Assembly (NCBI GenBank): GCA_004294095.1
Contig: RDZR01000030.1
Coordinates: forward strand, 1 to 64,000
Direction of reading: 5' to 3'
Source: Verrucomicrobiota bacterium
Lineage (GTDB): Bacteria; Verrucomicrobiota; Verrucomicrobiia; Verrucomicrobiales; Akkermansiaceae
DNA length: 64,000 bases
Part shown: positions 1 to 7,578 of the stretch, in pieces
How the letters are laid out: the number at the start of each line of letters is the position of its first letter
Position numbering within the stretch: position 1 is the stretch's first letter
Position numbers and translations under genes: made by a program
Notes under the pieces: model-generated
Seen by the model: only the letters and a program-made list of their open reading frames with translations
The model's database searches: none
Told to the model about the DNA's origin: nothing

Positions 1-222
1 CTCATCCATGAAAATCTGGTTTGAAAGTTGCGTCTTTTTGACGTTTTCTAACAACTTTGTTCCCGTGGTGATTTGCGGGTTGCGCGCCTCACCCATGAAG
101 AGGCAGTTGCGTCGATAGATCCCCTGTTGGTTGCGAGGAATGCCGTCAAACAATGCGACGGTGCTTTTGACAGCATCCGCTTGGTGAGGCAGATCCGGGT
201 CGAAATGGAATGTGACGCGCAT
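1..222 (-). CDS. res: Type III restriction enzyme Res subunit, N-terminal fragment
   Basis: Only the first 74 residues lie in the window; the frame runs open through base 1. The start ATG is at 222-220. The N-terminus reads MRVTFHFDPDLPHQADAV, followed by VALFDGIPRNQ. This matches the typical opening of type III Res proteins, in which a beta strand, a Q-D-A helix and a LFxGxP segment precede the DEAD-box helicase core. The helicase and nuclease motifs lie outside the window, so the call rests on this short match and on the Mod methyltransferase two genes upstream on the same strand. The known family role is ATP-dependent translocation and cleavage of DNA in a complex with Mod. Confidence 0.7.
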   Translation of the reverse strand, partial: MRVTFHFDPDLPHQADAVKSTVALFDGIPRNQQGIYRRNCLFMGEARNPQITTGTKLLENVKKTQLSNQIFMDE

Positions 223-223
223 G

Positions 224-256
224 AAAAGGATGAAGTATGAGTTATGAATGATGAAG
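224..256 (+). repeat. AAGGATGAA / AATGATGAA repeat, left flank of S23 gene
   Basis: The plus strand carries AAGGATGAAG, then TATGAG, then AATGATGAAG. The same words recur in the opposite orientation at 634-649 on the other side of the four-helix-bundle gene, so that gene has imperfect inverted flanks. Related copies are at 3471-3486 and 3641-3710. Confidence 0.6.
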
Positions 257-258
257 AT

Positions 259-627
259 TTAGAGGCCGTCTTTTGTCTTCTTTGAGATCGTGGTGAAGAT
301 GGCGAGGAGTTGGTTGGTTTCGTCTTGGAGGGACGCGAGCTTGGTTGGCGTGACGATTCCGGATTCGGTTAGTAGCTCTAGCCAGTAGGCGGTTTCATCC
401 AGTTCTTTGAGACAATCGCCGACTTTTGAGATGAATTCAGCTTTTGAGCGGGCGCGGTAGGCTTCGCGGTAATTCGCTCCAACGGATGTGCCTGAGCGTA
501 GCACTTGCTTGCCTAACACCCGTGCTTCTTCCGTTTTCGGCAATGCTACAAACATCCGAACGATCCGAAGGCCAAAAACCTTCGTCCGCTCTCTCAATTC
601 CTGTGGCTCTTTCTCTTCTTTCATCAT
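259..627 (-). CDS. Four-helix-bundle protein, S23/Avd family
   Basis: This 122-residue protein matches the S23 family (TIGR02436-like), first known from 23S rRNA intervening sequences; the diversity-generating retroelement accessory protein Avd belongs to the same fold. Recognisable features are an early F-x-x-R-I-V-R-M-F helix, the conserved QVLRSGTSVGANYREA segment (about residues 42-57), and the later ELDETAYWLELL helix. The fold is known to form pentameric helical bundles, and its cellular role is mostly unknown. It lies between mod (gap 21 bp) and res (gap 36 bp), an unusual place since mod and res are usually adjacent. No reverse transcriptase or template/variable repeat is nearby, so a retroelement role is not supported. 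Confidence 0.85.
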   Translation of the reverse strand: MMKEEKEPQELRERTKVFGLRIVRMFVALPKTEEARVLGKQVLRSGTSVGANYREAYRARSKAEFISKVGDCLKELDETAYWLELLTESGIVTPTKLASLQDETNQLLAIFTTISKKTKDGL

Positions 628-633
628 TCAACC

Positions 634-649
634 TTCATCATTCATCCTT
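634..649 (-). repeat. AAGGATGAATGATGAA repeat, right flank of S23 gene
   Basis: On the minus strand this 16-mer overlaps the stop codon of mod by one base and precedes the S23 start by a few bases. An identical 16-mer stands on the plus strand at 3471-3486. It may double as a ribosome binding region, because AAGG occurs twice just before the S23 ATG-ATG start. Confidence 0.65.
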
Positions 650-2754
650 TAAATAAATTCCACGGTGTAAGCGGTTCCAAGGTCGCCGTGGTGTTTATGG
701 ATCTCTGCTTTGAGGCGGCGGAAGGTTTCATCCTTGAGGGCGATGTCGGTTCCGAATGCCGAGTCGCGGAAGAAATACTTGTTCGGCGTCGGTTCGATGG
801 CTGCGAGGGATTCGACGAGTTTCTGAGTGATTTTTTCCTCCAGGCAGATGAGGTAGGCATCCGCGAAGAGGTAAGTGCGTTTGGCCGTTGTGATAGGTTT
901 GGTGATGGTGCCAGTGAGCGGGATGTTGGATTGCCGAAGCATCAACTCATAGACCACGTCGGTGTCCGTGTAGCCAGGGACGAAATCGAGTGCGTCTTGC
1001 GTGGTTAGGCCAGCTTCTGCAATGATGTCCTCGCCGCGTAGGTCTTTCTTGAGCCAGTTGATCTTGGTGTCCTCGATGCGGAAGGACTTGAAGCCGATGT
1101 CGAGTGCGTCTGGGGCGATGATGTAGGGATTGGTTTCCTCAACGGCGGCATCGTCCAGTTTGAGCTTGCCGCCTTTTTTCGAATCGAGTGCTTTTCGTTC
1201 TTCCCAATCGGCTTGTTTGGATCGCAACTCCTGGTTGATTATTTTACCAGTGCGACGGATTCGTTCTTTTCCGATTTCGGGTATGCTTTTGAAGCCAGCT
1301 TTTGATGCTTCGCTGTCTTCGCCGCAGCTCTCTGAGAGCTGCGCCAATATAAATTTTCGAACTCCTCCATCTTCGGCATTAAGCTGCATGACGGCATGTG
1401 CTGTGGTTGCACTGCCAGAAAAGAAATCCAGAATGATGTCGTCTTTGTTTGTCAGATATTGACACAAACGGTTGATGTCTCTCCAGTTTTTTGGGTTTTC
1501 AAACACACGAGATCCAAAAATTTCGACGAATTCCATAGTTGCCGTTTGGGCATAACTAAAATTAACACTTCTCATTACTTGGCCTTCACCATCAAATAGG
1601 TATCTGGCTTGTCTCGGCATTGTAGTGTGATCTTCTCCAAAGACTACTCTTCCTGATTTCACTGCGGCGTCAAAGCCTGCTTTAGTTGGATATACCCATC
1701 CTCCTTTAGGTTGCTTGCAAGGCTTTCCTGTCACAGGGTGCGTTACTTCGTAATGAGGACCTTTGCCGCCAGGCCATGAAATATCACCATCATCTCGGTA
1801 TGGCCCTTTGGGTCCGACTTTTGAGAACCTGCCAATTTTTTTGAATTCATCACTTTCAGGAATCACGTTAAAGTATTTTCTCCACTCCTGCTGGATTTGG
1901 TCGTAATTATCTCCATGTTCTTCTTTTAGGCTCAGATAGATTTCCAAGGCCTTTTCAATTCCATATTTTGGCTCTCTAAATACTACATCCTGAATGCGAA
2001 GCAGTTCCGGGTTTTTAGCATAAACTACCATGTATTCATGGCCTACGGAAAAGTAGCGTGCATCATTTTTTCTATTTTTATCCCAGACCAATGTGGCTAA
2101 TTCATTGGTTTCCCCAAAGACTTCCTTGCAGAGTCTTTTTAGATTATCAATTTCAGCATCATCGATGCTAATTAATATTACTCCGTCATCCCTGAGTAAG
2201 TCCTTCGCTGCTCTGAGCCGAGGATACATCATGTCCAGCCAACGGGCATGAAATCGATTGGAGGTTTTTTCGTTTTTAACCAACCGTTTTCCCTCTTCAT
2301 TTACCGTTCCTTCCTCTTGGTCACTTTCCTCTCTCTTCGCTGTGAAATTGTCTCTATATACGAAGTCCTTCCCTGTGTTGTATGGCGGATCGATATAGAT
2401 CATTTTCACCTCTCCATAGTAATTCTGTCGGAGAAGTTTCAGAGCTTCGAGGTTGTCACCTTCGATGTAAATGTTCTGCGTGGTCTCGCTGTTTATCCCA
2501 TCGTCCTTGAGCGCGAGTGTTTTGCCGAGCAGCGGCTTAAAGGCTTCTTTCTTCGCCGCCTGTTTGCCGACCCAGTTCAGTTCGTAGGTTTCGTCTCCGG
2601 GCTTGATTTCCTCGAAGTCCCCGAGTTCGGCGCGAAGAGCTTCCATGTCGAGCCCGCCGTCCTTCACGGCGGCTGGGAAGAGTTCGCTGAGTTTGGCGAG
2701 GTTTTCCGAAATGGGATCGGAGATTTGTTGGGGAACTTTCGGGTAGTCAGGCAT
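649..2754 (-). CDS. mod: Type III DNA methyltransferase Mod (adenine-specific)
   Basis: This 701-residue protein has the amino-methyltransferase motif DPPYNTG at residues 122-128 and the SAM-binding motif DFFSGSATTAHAV at about 443-455. The catalytic motif precedes the SAM motif, which is the beta-class arrangement of type III Mod subunits. A target-recognition region fits between them (about 220-420). The family methylates adenine in an asymmetric site and directs the Res subunit. The start ATG is 4 bases after the stop of the PIN-domain gene, so the two are probably co-transcribed and translationally coupled. Length is usual for the family and both motifs look intact, so activity is likely. 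Confidence 0.95.
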   Translation of the reverse strand: MPDYPKVPQQISDPISENLAKLSELFPAAVKDGGLDMEALRAELGDFEEIKPGDETYELNWVGKQAAKKEAFKPLLGKTLALKDDGINSETTQNIYIEGDNLEALKLLRQNYYGEVKMIYIDPPYNTGKDFVYRDNFTAKREESDQEEGTVNEEGKRLVKNEKTSNRFHARWLDMMYPRLRAAKDLLRDDGVILISIDDAEIDNLKRLCKEVFGETNELATLVWDKNRKNDARYFSVGHEYMVVYAKNPELLRIQDVVFREPKYGIEKALEIYLSLKEEHGDNYDQIQQEWRKYFNVIPESDEFKKIGRFSKVGPKGPYRDDGDISWPGGKGPHYEVTHPVTGKPCKQPKGGWVYPTKAGFDAAVKSGRVVFGEDHTTMPRQARYLFDGEGQVMRSVNFSYAQTATMEFVEIFGSRVFENPKNWRDINRLCQYLTNKDDIILDFFSGSATTAHAVMQLNAEDGGVRKFILAQLSESCGEDSEASKAGFKSIPEIGKERIRRTGKIINQELRSKQADWEERKALDSKKGGKLKLDDAAVEETNPYIIAPDALDIGFKSFRIEDTKINWLKKDLRGEDIIAEAGLTTQDALDFVPGYTDTDVVYELMLRQSNIPLTGTITKPITTAKRTYLFADAYLICLEEKITQKLVESLAAIEPTPNKYFFRDSAFGTDIALKDETFRRLKAEIHKHHGDLGTAYTVEFI

Positions 2755-2758
2755 GGAG

Positions 2759-3172
2759 TTAGTTTTTCAAAAATGGGTTGATGACACGAACGGTGTCGTA
2801 GTTTTGCCCAGGGTTGAGGTCTTCGGACAAGAGCTCAATGCAGCCCGCGGAGGCTGCGGCGGCGAGGATGGCGGCATCCCAGTAGGAAGTCTGGTAGCGT
2901 TTTTTGATGTCGAGGGCATCCTGCATGATCTGCACGGTGAGTGGGACGATGCGGTGTCGCAGCCAGTATTGGATGAGTGCGGTGGCCTCTTGGTGGGTCA
3001 GAGGGTCGGTGCGGGTGGGTCGTGTGGCCTGGACATAGAATTCTTGGAGCACCTGCACTGAGAGGGTTAGGTTTGGGTCGTTCAGGATTGCTTTGGCCTT
3101 TTGGTTTTTTTCAGCTTCCTCGCTTTGGGTGGAGATTGCGTAGAGGAGAATGTTGGTATCGACGAAGGTCAT
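2759..3172 (-). CDS. vapC: PIN-domain ribonuclease, VapC-like toxin
   Basis: This 137-residue protein opens with FVDTNILLYA (acidic Asp5) and also has QEFYV (Glu44), SYWDAAILAAA (Asp99) and LLSEDL (Glu117/Asp118). These acidic positions are the metal-binding residues of PIN nucleases. Its ATG shares one base with the stop codon of the upstream antitoxin gene (TGATG), the usual arrangement for a toxin-antitoxin pair. VapC toxins cut tRNA or rRNA; the target here cannot be read from sequence. The pair sits inside the restriction-modification operon, directly before mod. Confidence 0.88.
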   Translation of the reverse strand: MTFVDTNILLYAISTQSEEAEKNQKAKAILNDPNLTLSVQVLQEFYVQATRPTRTDPLTHQEATALIQYWLRHRIVPLTVQIMQDALDIKKRYQTSYWDAAILAAAASAGCIELLSEDLNPGQNYDTVRVINPFLKN

Positions 3173-3420
3173 CAGCGGCGGCTTTCGTAGAGGGCTTCGC
3201 GGGATAGGTTATCACGGCATGAGAAGGCGGGGTGGCGGCTGGCGATTTCCGCGAGCAAGGTGTCCAGCTCGGGCGCGGGTTTTTCGTTGAGTGTCTCGGT
3301 GGCCGCGAGGGTCTGAAGGTATTGTTTCACGAGGGAGGAGACGGACGTATCGCGCCGGGCGGCGGCAATGCGCGCCTTGCGGTAGGTTTCCTCATCGAGG
3401 GAGAGGGTGATATTTTTCAT
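3172..3420 (-). CDS. vapB: Ribbon-helix-helix antitoxin, VapB-like
   Basis: This 82-residue protein has a ribbon-helix-helix N-terminus: strand KNITLSLDEETY, then helices AARRDTSVSSLVKQYLQTL (about residues 1-40). The remainder (about 45-82) is polar and is the likely toxin-binding tail. It overlaps the vapC start by one base. Such antitoxins neutralise the PIN toxin and repress their own promoter, so an operator is expected in 3421-3530; I could not define one. Confidence 0.82.
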   Translation of the reverse strand: MKNITLSLDEETYRKARIAAARRDTSVSSLVKQYLQTLAATETLNEKPAPELDTLLAEIASRHPAFSCRDNLSREALYESRR

Positions 3421-3470
3421 AAATTTTGTGTATCACGGTTTCACAGTAACACAAGAAATTATGAAATATG

Positions 3471-3486
3471 AAGGATGAATGATGAA
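3471..3486 (+). repeat. AAGGATGAATGATGAA repeat, solo copy
   Basis: This is an exact copy of the 16-mer beside the S23 gene (634-649), here on the plus strand and 51 bp upstream of vapB. With the array at 3641-3710 it forms an inverted pair around about 150 bp that contains no convincing gene. Confidence 0.65.
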
Positions 3487-3640
3487 AGTTGAGAGAGGGA
3501 GGGAAGTTTTTGGGCTTATTAGGGTGAGATAGGTAAAATGTGTTGTGCTTATCATGGAGAGTTTGGGTCGGGGGGATATTTATCTACGAAAAACACGAAG
3601 AACACGAAAGGAAGACGGAGGTGTTGATTTCAAAAGATTT
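3487..3640. other. Intergenic spacer between inverted ATGAAGGATG-type repeats
   Basis: No gene is supported here. The segment holds a short direct-repeat stretch, CACGAAGAACACGAAAG, near 3594-3610. From memory, strings of this type are often seen beside four-helix-bundle and GxxExxY genes. It may be an emptied or decayed copy of the element that carries the S23 gene at 259-627; this is inference. Confidence 0.35.
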
Positions 3641-3710
3641 CATCCTTCATCCTTCATCCTTCATCCTTCATCCTTCATCCTTCATCCTTCATCCTTCATC
3701 CTTCATCCTT
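3641..3710. repeat. Tandem 7-bp repeat, 10 perfect copies of CATCCTT
   Basis: Seventy bases made of ten uninterrupted CATCCTT units (AAGGATG on the minus strand, which is the transcribed sense of this operon). Each unit contains a Shine-Dalgarno-like AAGGA run and an ATG. Because 7 is not a multiple of 3, the array passes through all frames and meets TGA in each. The 3' end of the DUF4391-like gene (stop at 3689-3691) lies inside the array. Confidence 0.95.
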
Positions 3711-4402
3711 ATTGCTTCGATGGCGGTTTTGATGGCGGTGTTGAGGGTGGCTTTTTCGGCGAGGGAACGGGTGCGGTCTTTTTTGGTTCTGAGGGATTGG
3801 AGTTCGGTGAGGGCGCGGAACAGGGCAAGGATGGTGGGGCCGTGGAACCAGAGCTTGGTATCGAATAGCTGGGGTGCGCCGATGAAGATCTTGGGGTGAT
3901 CGAGGAGGAAGGCTTTGGCCATGGCTTCCAGGTAGTGGTCGCGCTTGTTGAGTCGGTTGATTAGCGCAGTGTGACGGAGCGGTGCGAGTGATGCGGCGGC
4001 AGCGTGAATTTCTGTGCAATAGGAGTCGGTGACGACGACGGCGTTTTCTTCGGTAAGGCTCAGGCGTTTGTGGGCGAAGGAGAGGGCGAAGCGCCCGCTG
4101 CCGTCGCGGAGGTGGAGGACTGCGTGCTCCTTCATCTGGGGCTGGATGGTGCGAGCTGCGAAGTCTGCTTGGCGAAGATCGGTGAGTTCGATGTCGAGGA
4201 AGATAATGGCTTGGCAGCGGTATTCATCGGTGATGAGCGATGGGATGTCCGTGCCTGTGAGTTGGTGGGTGAGTGTGGCTTTACGAAGAATTTTGCGCAG
4301 GCGGGCGCGTTGCGCCGTGGGCAGTGTGGACGGAGTGAAGGATTTGAGATTGAGGCGTTTGCCGTTGGATTCGACGCGCCAGGTTTCGGGGAGGTCGATC
4401 AT
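3689..4402 (-). CDS. DUF4391-like protein of the restriction operon
   Basis: This 237-residue protein opens with a short MIDLPETW segment, has a central IIFLDIELTDLRQADFAARTI stretch in beta-strand style, and ends in a helical tail. Size, the leading LP motif and position between an SNF2-type helicase and a type III Mod fit DUF4391 proteins, but the match is from memory and moderate. Its ATG overlaps the helicase stop codon by four bases (ATGA), so it is translationally coupled. The last residues (RMKDEG) and the stop are encoded by the 7-bp tandem repeat, so the native C-terminus may have been replaced when the array expanded or inserted. Function unknown. Confidence 0.55.
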   Translation of the reverse strand: MIDLPETWRVESNGKRLNLKSFTPSTLPTAQRARLRKILRKATLTHQLTGTDIPSLITDEYRCQAIIFLDIELTDLRQADFAARTIQPQMKEHAVLHLRDGSGRFALSFAHKRLSLTEENAVVVTDSYCTEIHAAAASLAPLRHTALINRLNKRDHYLEAMAKAFLLDHPKIFIGAPQLFDTKLWFHGPTILALFRALTELQSLRTKKDRTRSLAEKATLNTAIKTAIEAIRMKDEG

Positions 4403-7400
4403 GAGCGGAGGACGAGGAAGGAGATGAGTTCGAAGTCGTCCATGTCCTGTCCCGCGAAGGGGTTATCGTAGCCGCCGAAGTCAAAGACGGTGGATTCGGA
4501 TTGGGCGGCCTCGTGGCCTTGGATGGATTCGATGGCCTGGTTGAGAAGCTGGGAGCATGCGGACATGTCCTTGCAGTGGTTGGTTTCAGCGAGGAAGGAA
4601 CTGACGAGTTCCGGGAACGGTGTGCTTTGGCCGCGTGTGGATCGGCGCATGAATTTCAGGAGTTCGCGGGCTTGCCCTTTGCCAATGGGCGCGGAACCTT
4701 GGTCGGAAACGTAAACGAGGTAGTATGGGTAGAGGGAGCTATCGCTCTTGGGTTTTTGGGCGAGGTTTCGGTGTTTGAAGCAGAAGAGGACGCCGTGTTT
4801 TCTATCAGAATCTTCCGGTGCGTGGGTGATCGAGTAGATACCGCTGGGTGTCTGGCGGATTTCCGAGGTGTGCTTGAGATACTCGCTCAATTCATGAAGG
4901 TAGTCGTTCATGTTGAGATCTGTGAGCGATAGGTTTTCGTTGGCATCCTCCAATTCAATGACTTCGTCCTTGAGACGGGCGAGTTGGCGGGAACGGAATG
5001 AGATGTCGTTCATTTCCGGGCTGAGGTCATTCTCTCCCCCAGTAGCTGTTAGATTCACGCCGATCATTTTGCGTTTCACGCGCTCTTCGAGGCTGAGGTA
5101 TTCGTTGAGATCCAGATCGGGGAAGAAGTTGATCATTTTGATCTGGGTGTTCGTGGAGCCGATACGGTCGATACGCCCGAAACGTTGGATGAGTGTGACG
5201 GGGTTCCACTGGACATCGTAATTGATGACGCAGTCGCAGTCCTGAAGGTTCTGGCCTTCAGAGATACAGTCGGTTCCGATGAGGATGTCCACCTGTTCGG
5301 TGGCGGGGATTTCACGGCGGAGTTTGGAACGTGGGGAGAATGCGGAGAGGACGTTGTGGAATGTGGGAGCGACTTTGGGGTTGTTCACCCGTGGGGTATC
5401 CGAGCCGTAGATGAGCGCGGTGGTGAGGTCGTGGGTTGCCTTGAGGTCGGCGGCGAGTTCCTGATAGAGGTAGAGGGCGGTGTCCGCGAAGGCCGAGAAG
5501 ATCAGGATCTTCCGGTTGCCGGGGTTGTAGGGCATGGCGGTGATCTTTTCCGTGATCAGGCCGCGTAAGGTGTGGAGTTTGTGGTCGCGTTTTTCGTGGA
5601 GGATGGCTTTCGCGTCGGCGATAATTCCGGTGAGTAGATGGCGGTCTGCGTTGAGATCACGCAGGTATTCATCGACCATGAGGTGGGAGACTTTGATGTC
5701 GTATTTGTAGTCGAGGCCGGGGGCTTCATCCTCGGGGTTTTCAGCGTCTTCGATGTATTCGGCGCTGATGTCGCCGTCCTGGCTTTGGAGGGTATTGATG
5801 AACGCGTCGATTTTTTGAGTGAGACGTTGAAGGGTCAGGTGGAATGCTGCCACGGAACTGTCCAAGCGTTTGAAGAGGTTGAAGCGGTGCATCTTCGCGG
5901 TTTGGAATTCGCGGTCTTCGTGGCTGAAGATGACTTTATTGTTGTAGGTGGTCTGGTATTTTTCCCGGTAGTAAGCGCGGAACTCCGGCTTGATGTATTT
6001 CATCGGGATGTAAACGGCGAGAAGCAGCTCTTCGAGACGAAGGTTGGTGTTCTTGAAGTCGAGAAGCTCTTGGCGAGAGTCGATGTATGGGGTGTAGGTG
6101 TCGGGTTTGAGTTTTGTGGGAAACGGGCCGACGTCCGAGGATGAGTAGTGCTCGGTGATGTGCTTGCGGCTTCTGGATATTGTTAGAAGTTCAAGAATTT
6201 TGTAAAAGTCGGATGGGATGGCATCGAGCAGTTCGGCTTTGATTTTGGGTTCGCTCTCGTTCCAAGCGTTGATGGCGCGTGTGGTTTGTTGAAGGGTGTT
6301 TTGAACGCTGTGAATACCCTCGTTTTCAAATGCAGCATCGTTGTCGGCGGTGATGATGCTGATTTGGTTGCGCAGGTCGGTGAGGGAGTTGTTGACGGGT
6401 GTCGCGGAGAGAAGAAGAACTTTGGTGTTTTGGTTTTGTTGGATCACCTCCCTGAGCAAGCGTTGGTAACGTGTGAAGCCTTCTTCTTTTTCGACGCGGT
6501 TTCTGAAGTTGTGGGATTCGTCGATGACGACGAGGTCGAATTTCCCCCAGTCGAAACGGGAGAGGTCAAATCCACTGCGTGAATCCCCTCGCGTGCGCGA
6601 GAGGTCGGTGTGGAACATGATCTTGTAGTGGAATGTCTCGTTCAGGGTGCTGTCCTTGTAGGCACCACGGAAGGAATTCCAGTTGTCGTAGAGTTTTGGT
6701 GGGGTCAGAACGAGGACGTTGTCTTGGCGCAACTCGAAGTATTTGATGACGGCTAATGCCTCGAAGGTTTTTCCGAGTCCAACACTATCGGCGATGATGC
6801 AGCCGTTGTATTTGTTGATTTTCTGGATGGCGGAAAGGACGCAGTCTTTCTGGAAATCGTAGAGCATGTTCCAGATGGCGGTGCGCTTGAAGTCCAACGC
6901 GTCTTGCTCGAAGCGGGCGATGCCTTGGTCAAGCTGGTGTCCGAAGAGTTCGTTCAGGGTAAAGTAGTAGAGGAATTCGGGTGAGTGTTCTTTGTAGAGT
7001 GATTGCAGCCTGGTCAGGATTTCCTCTTTGTAGTCGAAAGTGAGATCCGGGTTGTTCCAGATCATGTCGAATTTGTGACGGGCAGCTTCGATCTGGGATT
7101 TGTCCATCGACTCGCTGATGATGCTGTCGAAGTTGATGTTGTGATGACCGGTGCGTGTGTTCTGGGCGGTCAGTTCGAGGGAGGAGGACCCCTGGATCAT
7201 GAAGTCCGCATCGACGAGGAGGATGTTGCCTTTGATTTTACATACGGGCGTCGTGCGCCGGATGTCGACGTGGGAGCGGATGAAGGCGGCCATCTGCCGG
7301 GCCTGCTCGAAGTGCTGGAGTTTGTTTTTTTGGGTAATGTCGTAGGCGTTGAAGAGCGCGTCGTTTGGGTTGATCTCGAATTCCCGTGCGAGTTCACCGA

Positions 7401-7578
7401 CGGGGAGGAACACCTCCTTGTCGCGGAGCAAGAGGTGGATGGAGTCCACGCGCTCAAGGCTGGATTCCAAGAGAGAGAAGACCGAGAGCGTGAGCTTGTC
7501 GTTGATGATGTTGACCGCAGAACCCGCCTCGTTTTTGTGGAGGTAAGCGCGAAGTTTATTTAGGAGTGCGGTTTCCAT
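4399..7578 (-). CDS. SNF2-type helicase with N-terminal PLD-like domain
   Basis: A 1,059-residue superfamily 2 ATPase. Counted from Met at 7578-7576, Walker A SVGLGKT is at 265-271, Walker B DESH at 353-356, SAT at 391-393, GTDCISEGQN at 768-777 and motif VI QRFGRIDR at 798-805. The N-terminal about 170 residues resemble a phospholipase D-like module: a CKIKG...DADFMIQGSSSLE segment ending at about residue 135, in which the HxK histidine is replaced by Cys. The HKD nuclease therefore looks degenerate. The frame extends 28 codons further to 7662, but the extra part is hydrophobic and unlike the family. It heads the operon, and its stop overlaps the DUF4391-like start. A role in a type III-like defence locus is inferred from context. 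Confidence 0.88.
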   Translation of the reverse strand: METALLNKLRAYLHKNEAGSAVNIINDKLTLSVFSLLESSLERVDSIHLLLRDKEVFLPVGELAREFEINPNDALFNAYDITQKNKLQHFEQARQMAAFIRSHVDIRRTTPVCKIKGNILLVDADFMIQGSSSLELTAQNTRTGHHNINFDSIISESMDKSQIEAARHKFDMIWNNPDLTFDYKEEILTRLQSLYKEHSPEFLYYFTLNELFGHQLDQGIARFEQDALDFKRTAIWNMLYDFQKDCVLSAIQKINKYNGCIIADSVGLGKTFEALAVIKYFELRQDNVLVLTPPKLYDNWNSFRGAYKDSTLNETFHYKIMFHTDLSRTRGDSRSGFDLSRFDWGKFDLVVIDESHNFRNRVEKEEGFTRYQRLLREVIQQNQNTKVLLLSATPVNNSLTDLRNQISIITADNDAAFENEGIHSVQNTLQQTTRAINAWNESEPKIKAELLDAIPSDFYKILELLTISRSRKHITEHYSSSDVGPFPTKLKPDTYTPYIDSRQELLDFKNTNLRLEELLLAVYIPMKYIKPEFRAYYREKYQTTYNNKVIFSHEDREFQTAKMHRFNLFKRLDSSVAAFHLTLQRLTQKIDAFINTLQSQDGDISAEYIEDAENPEDEAPGLDYKYDIKVSHLMVDEYLRDLNADRHLLTGIIADAKAILHEKRDHKLHTLRGLITEKITAMPYNPGNRKILIFSAFADTALYLYQELAADLKATHDLTTALIYGSDTPRVNNPKVAPTFHNVLSAFSPRSKLRREIPATEQVDILIGTDCISEGQNLQDCDCVINYDVQWNPVTLIQRFGRIDRIGSTNTQIKMINFFPDLDLNEYLSLEERVKRKMIGVNLTATGGENDLSPEMNDISFRSRQLARLKDEVIELEDANENLSLTDLNMNDYLHELSEYLKHTSEIRQTPSGIYSITHAPEDSDRKHGVLFCFKHRNLAQKPKSDSSLYPYYLVYVSDQGSAPIGKGQARELLKFMRRSTRGQSTPFPELVSSFLAETNHCKDMSACSQLLNQAIESIQGHEAAQSESTVFDFGGYDNPFAGQDMDDFELISFLVLRS

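Noticed and set aside
259-627. Diversity-generating retroelement (Avd homologue)
   Set aside because: The S23/Avd fold is present, but there is no reverse transcriptase, template repeat or variable repeat in the surrounding 8 kb.
2248-2781. Plus-strand 177-residue frame
   Set aside because: It is antisense to mod, whose motifs are clear, and shows no family features.
3641-3710. CRISPR-like array
   Set aside because: The 7-bp units are directly adjacent with no spacers and no cas genes are near.
4004-4471. 155-residue plus-strand frame
   Set aside because: Antisense to the DUF4391-like gene and the helicase end, with the low-complexity composition of a shadow frame.
7003-7563. 186-residue plus-strand frame
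   Set aside because: Antisense to the helicase N-terminal domain.
1-7578. DISARM or BREX system
   Set aside because: No PglZ, BrxC/L, DrmA or DrmB-type protein is present; the beta-class Mod and Res indicate a type III system.
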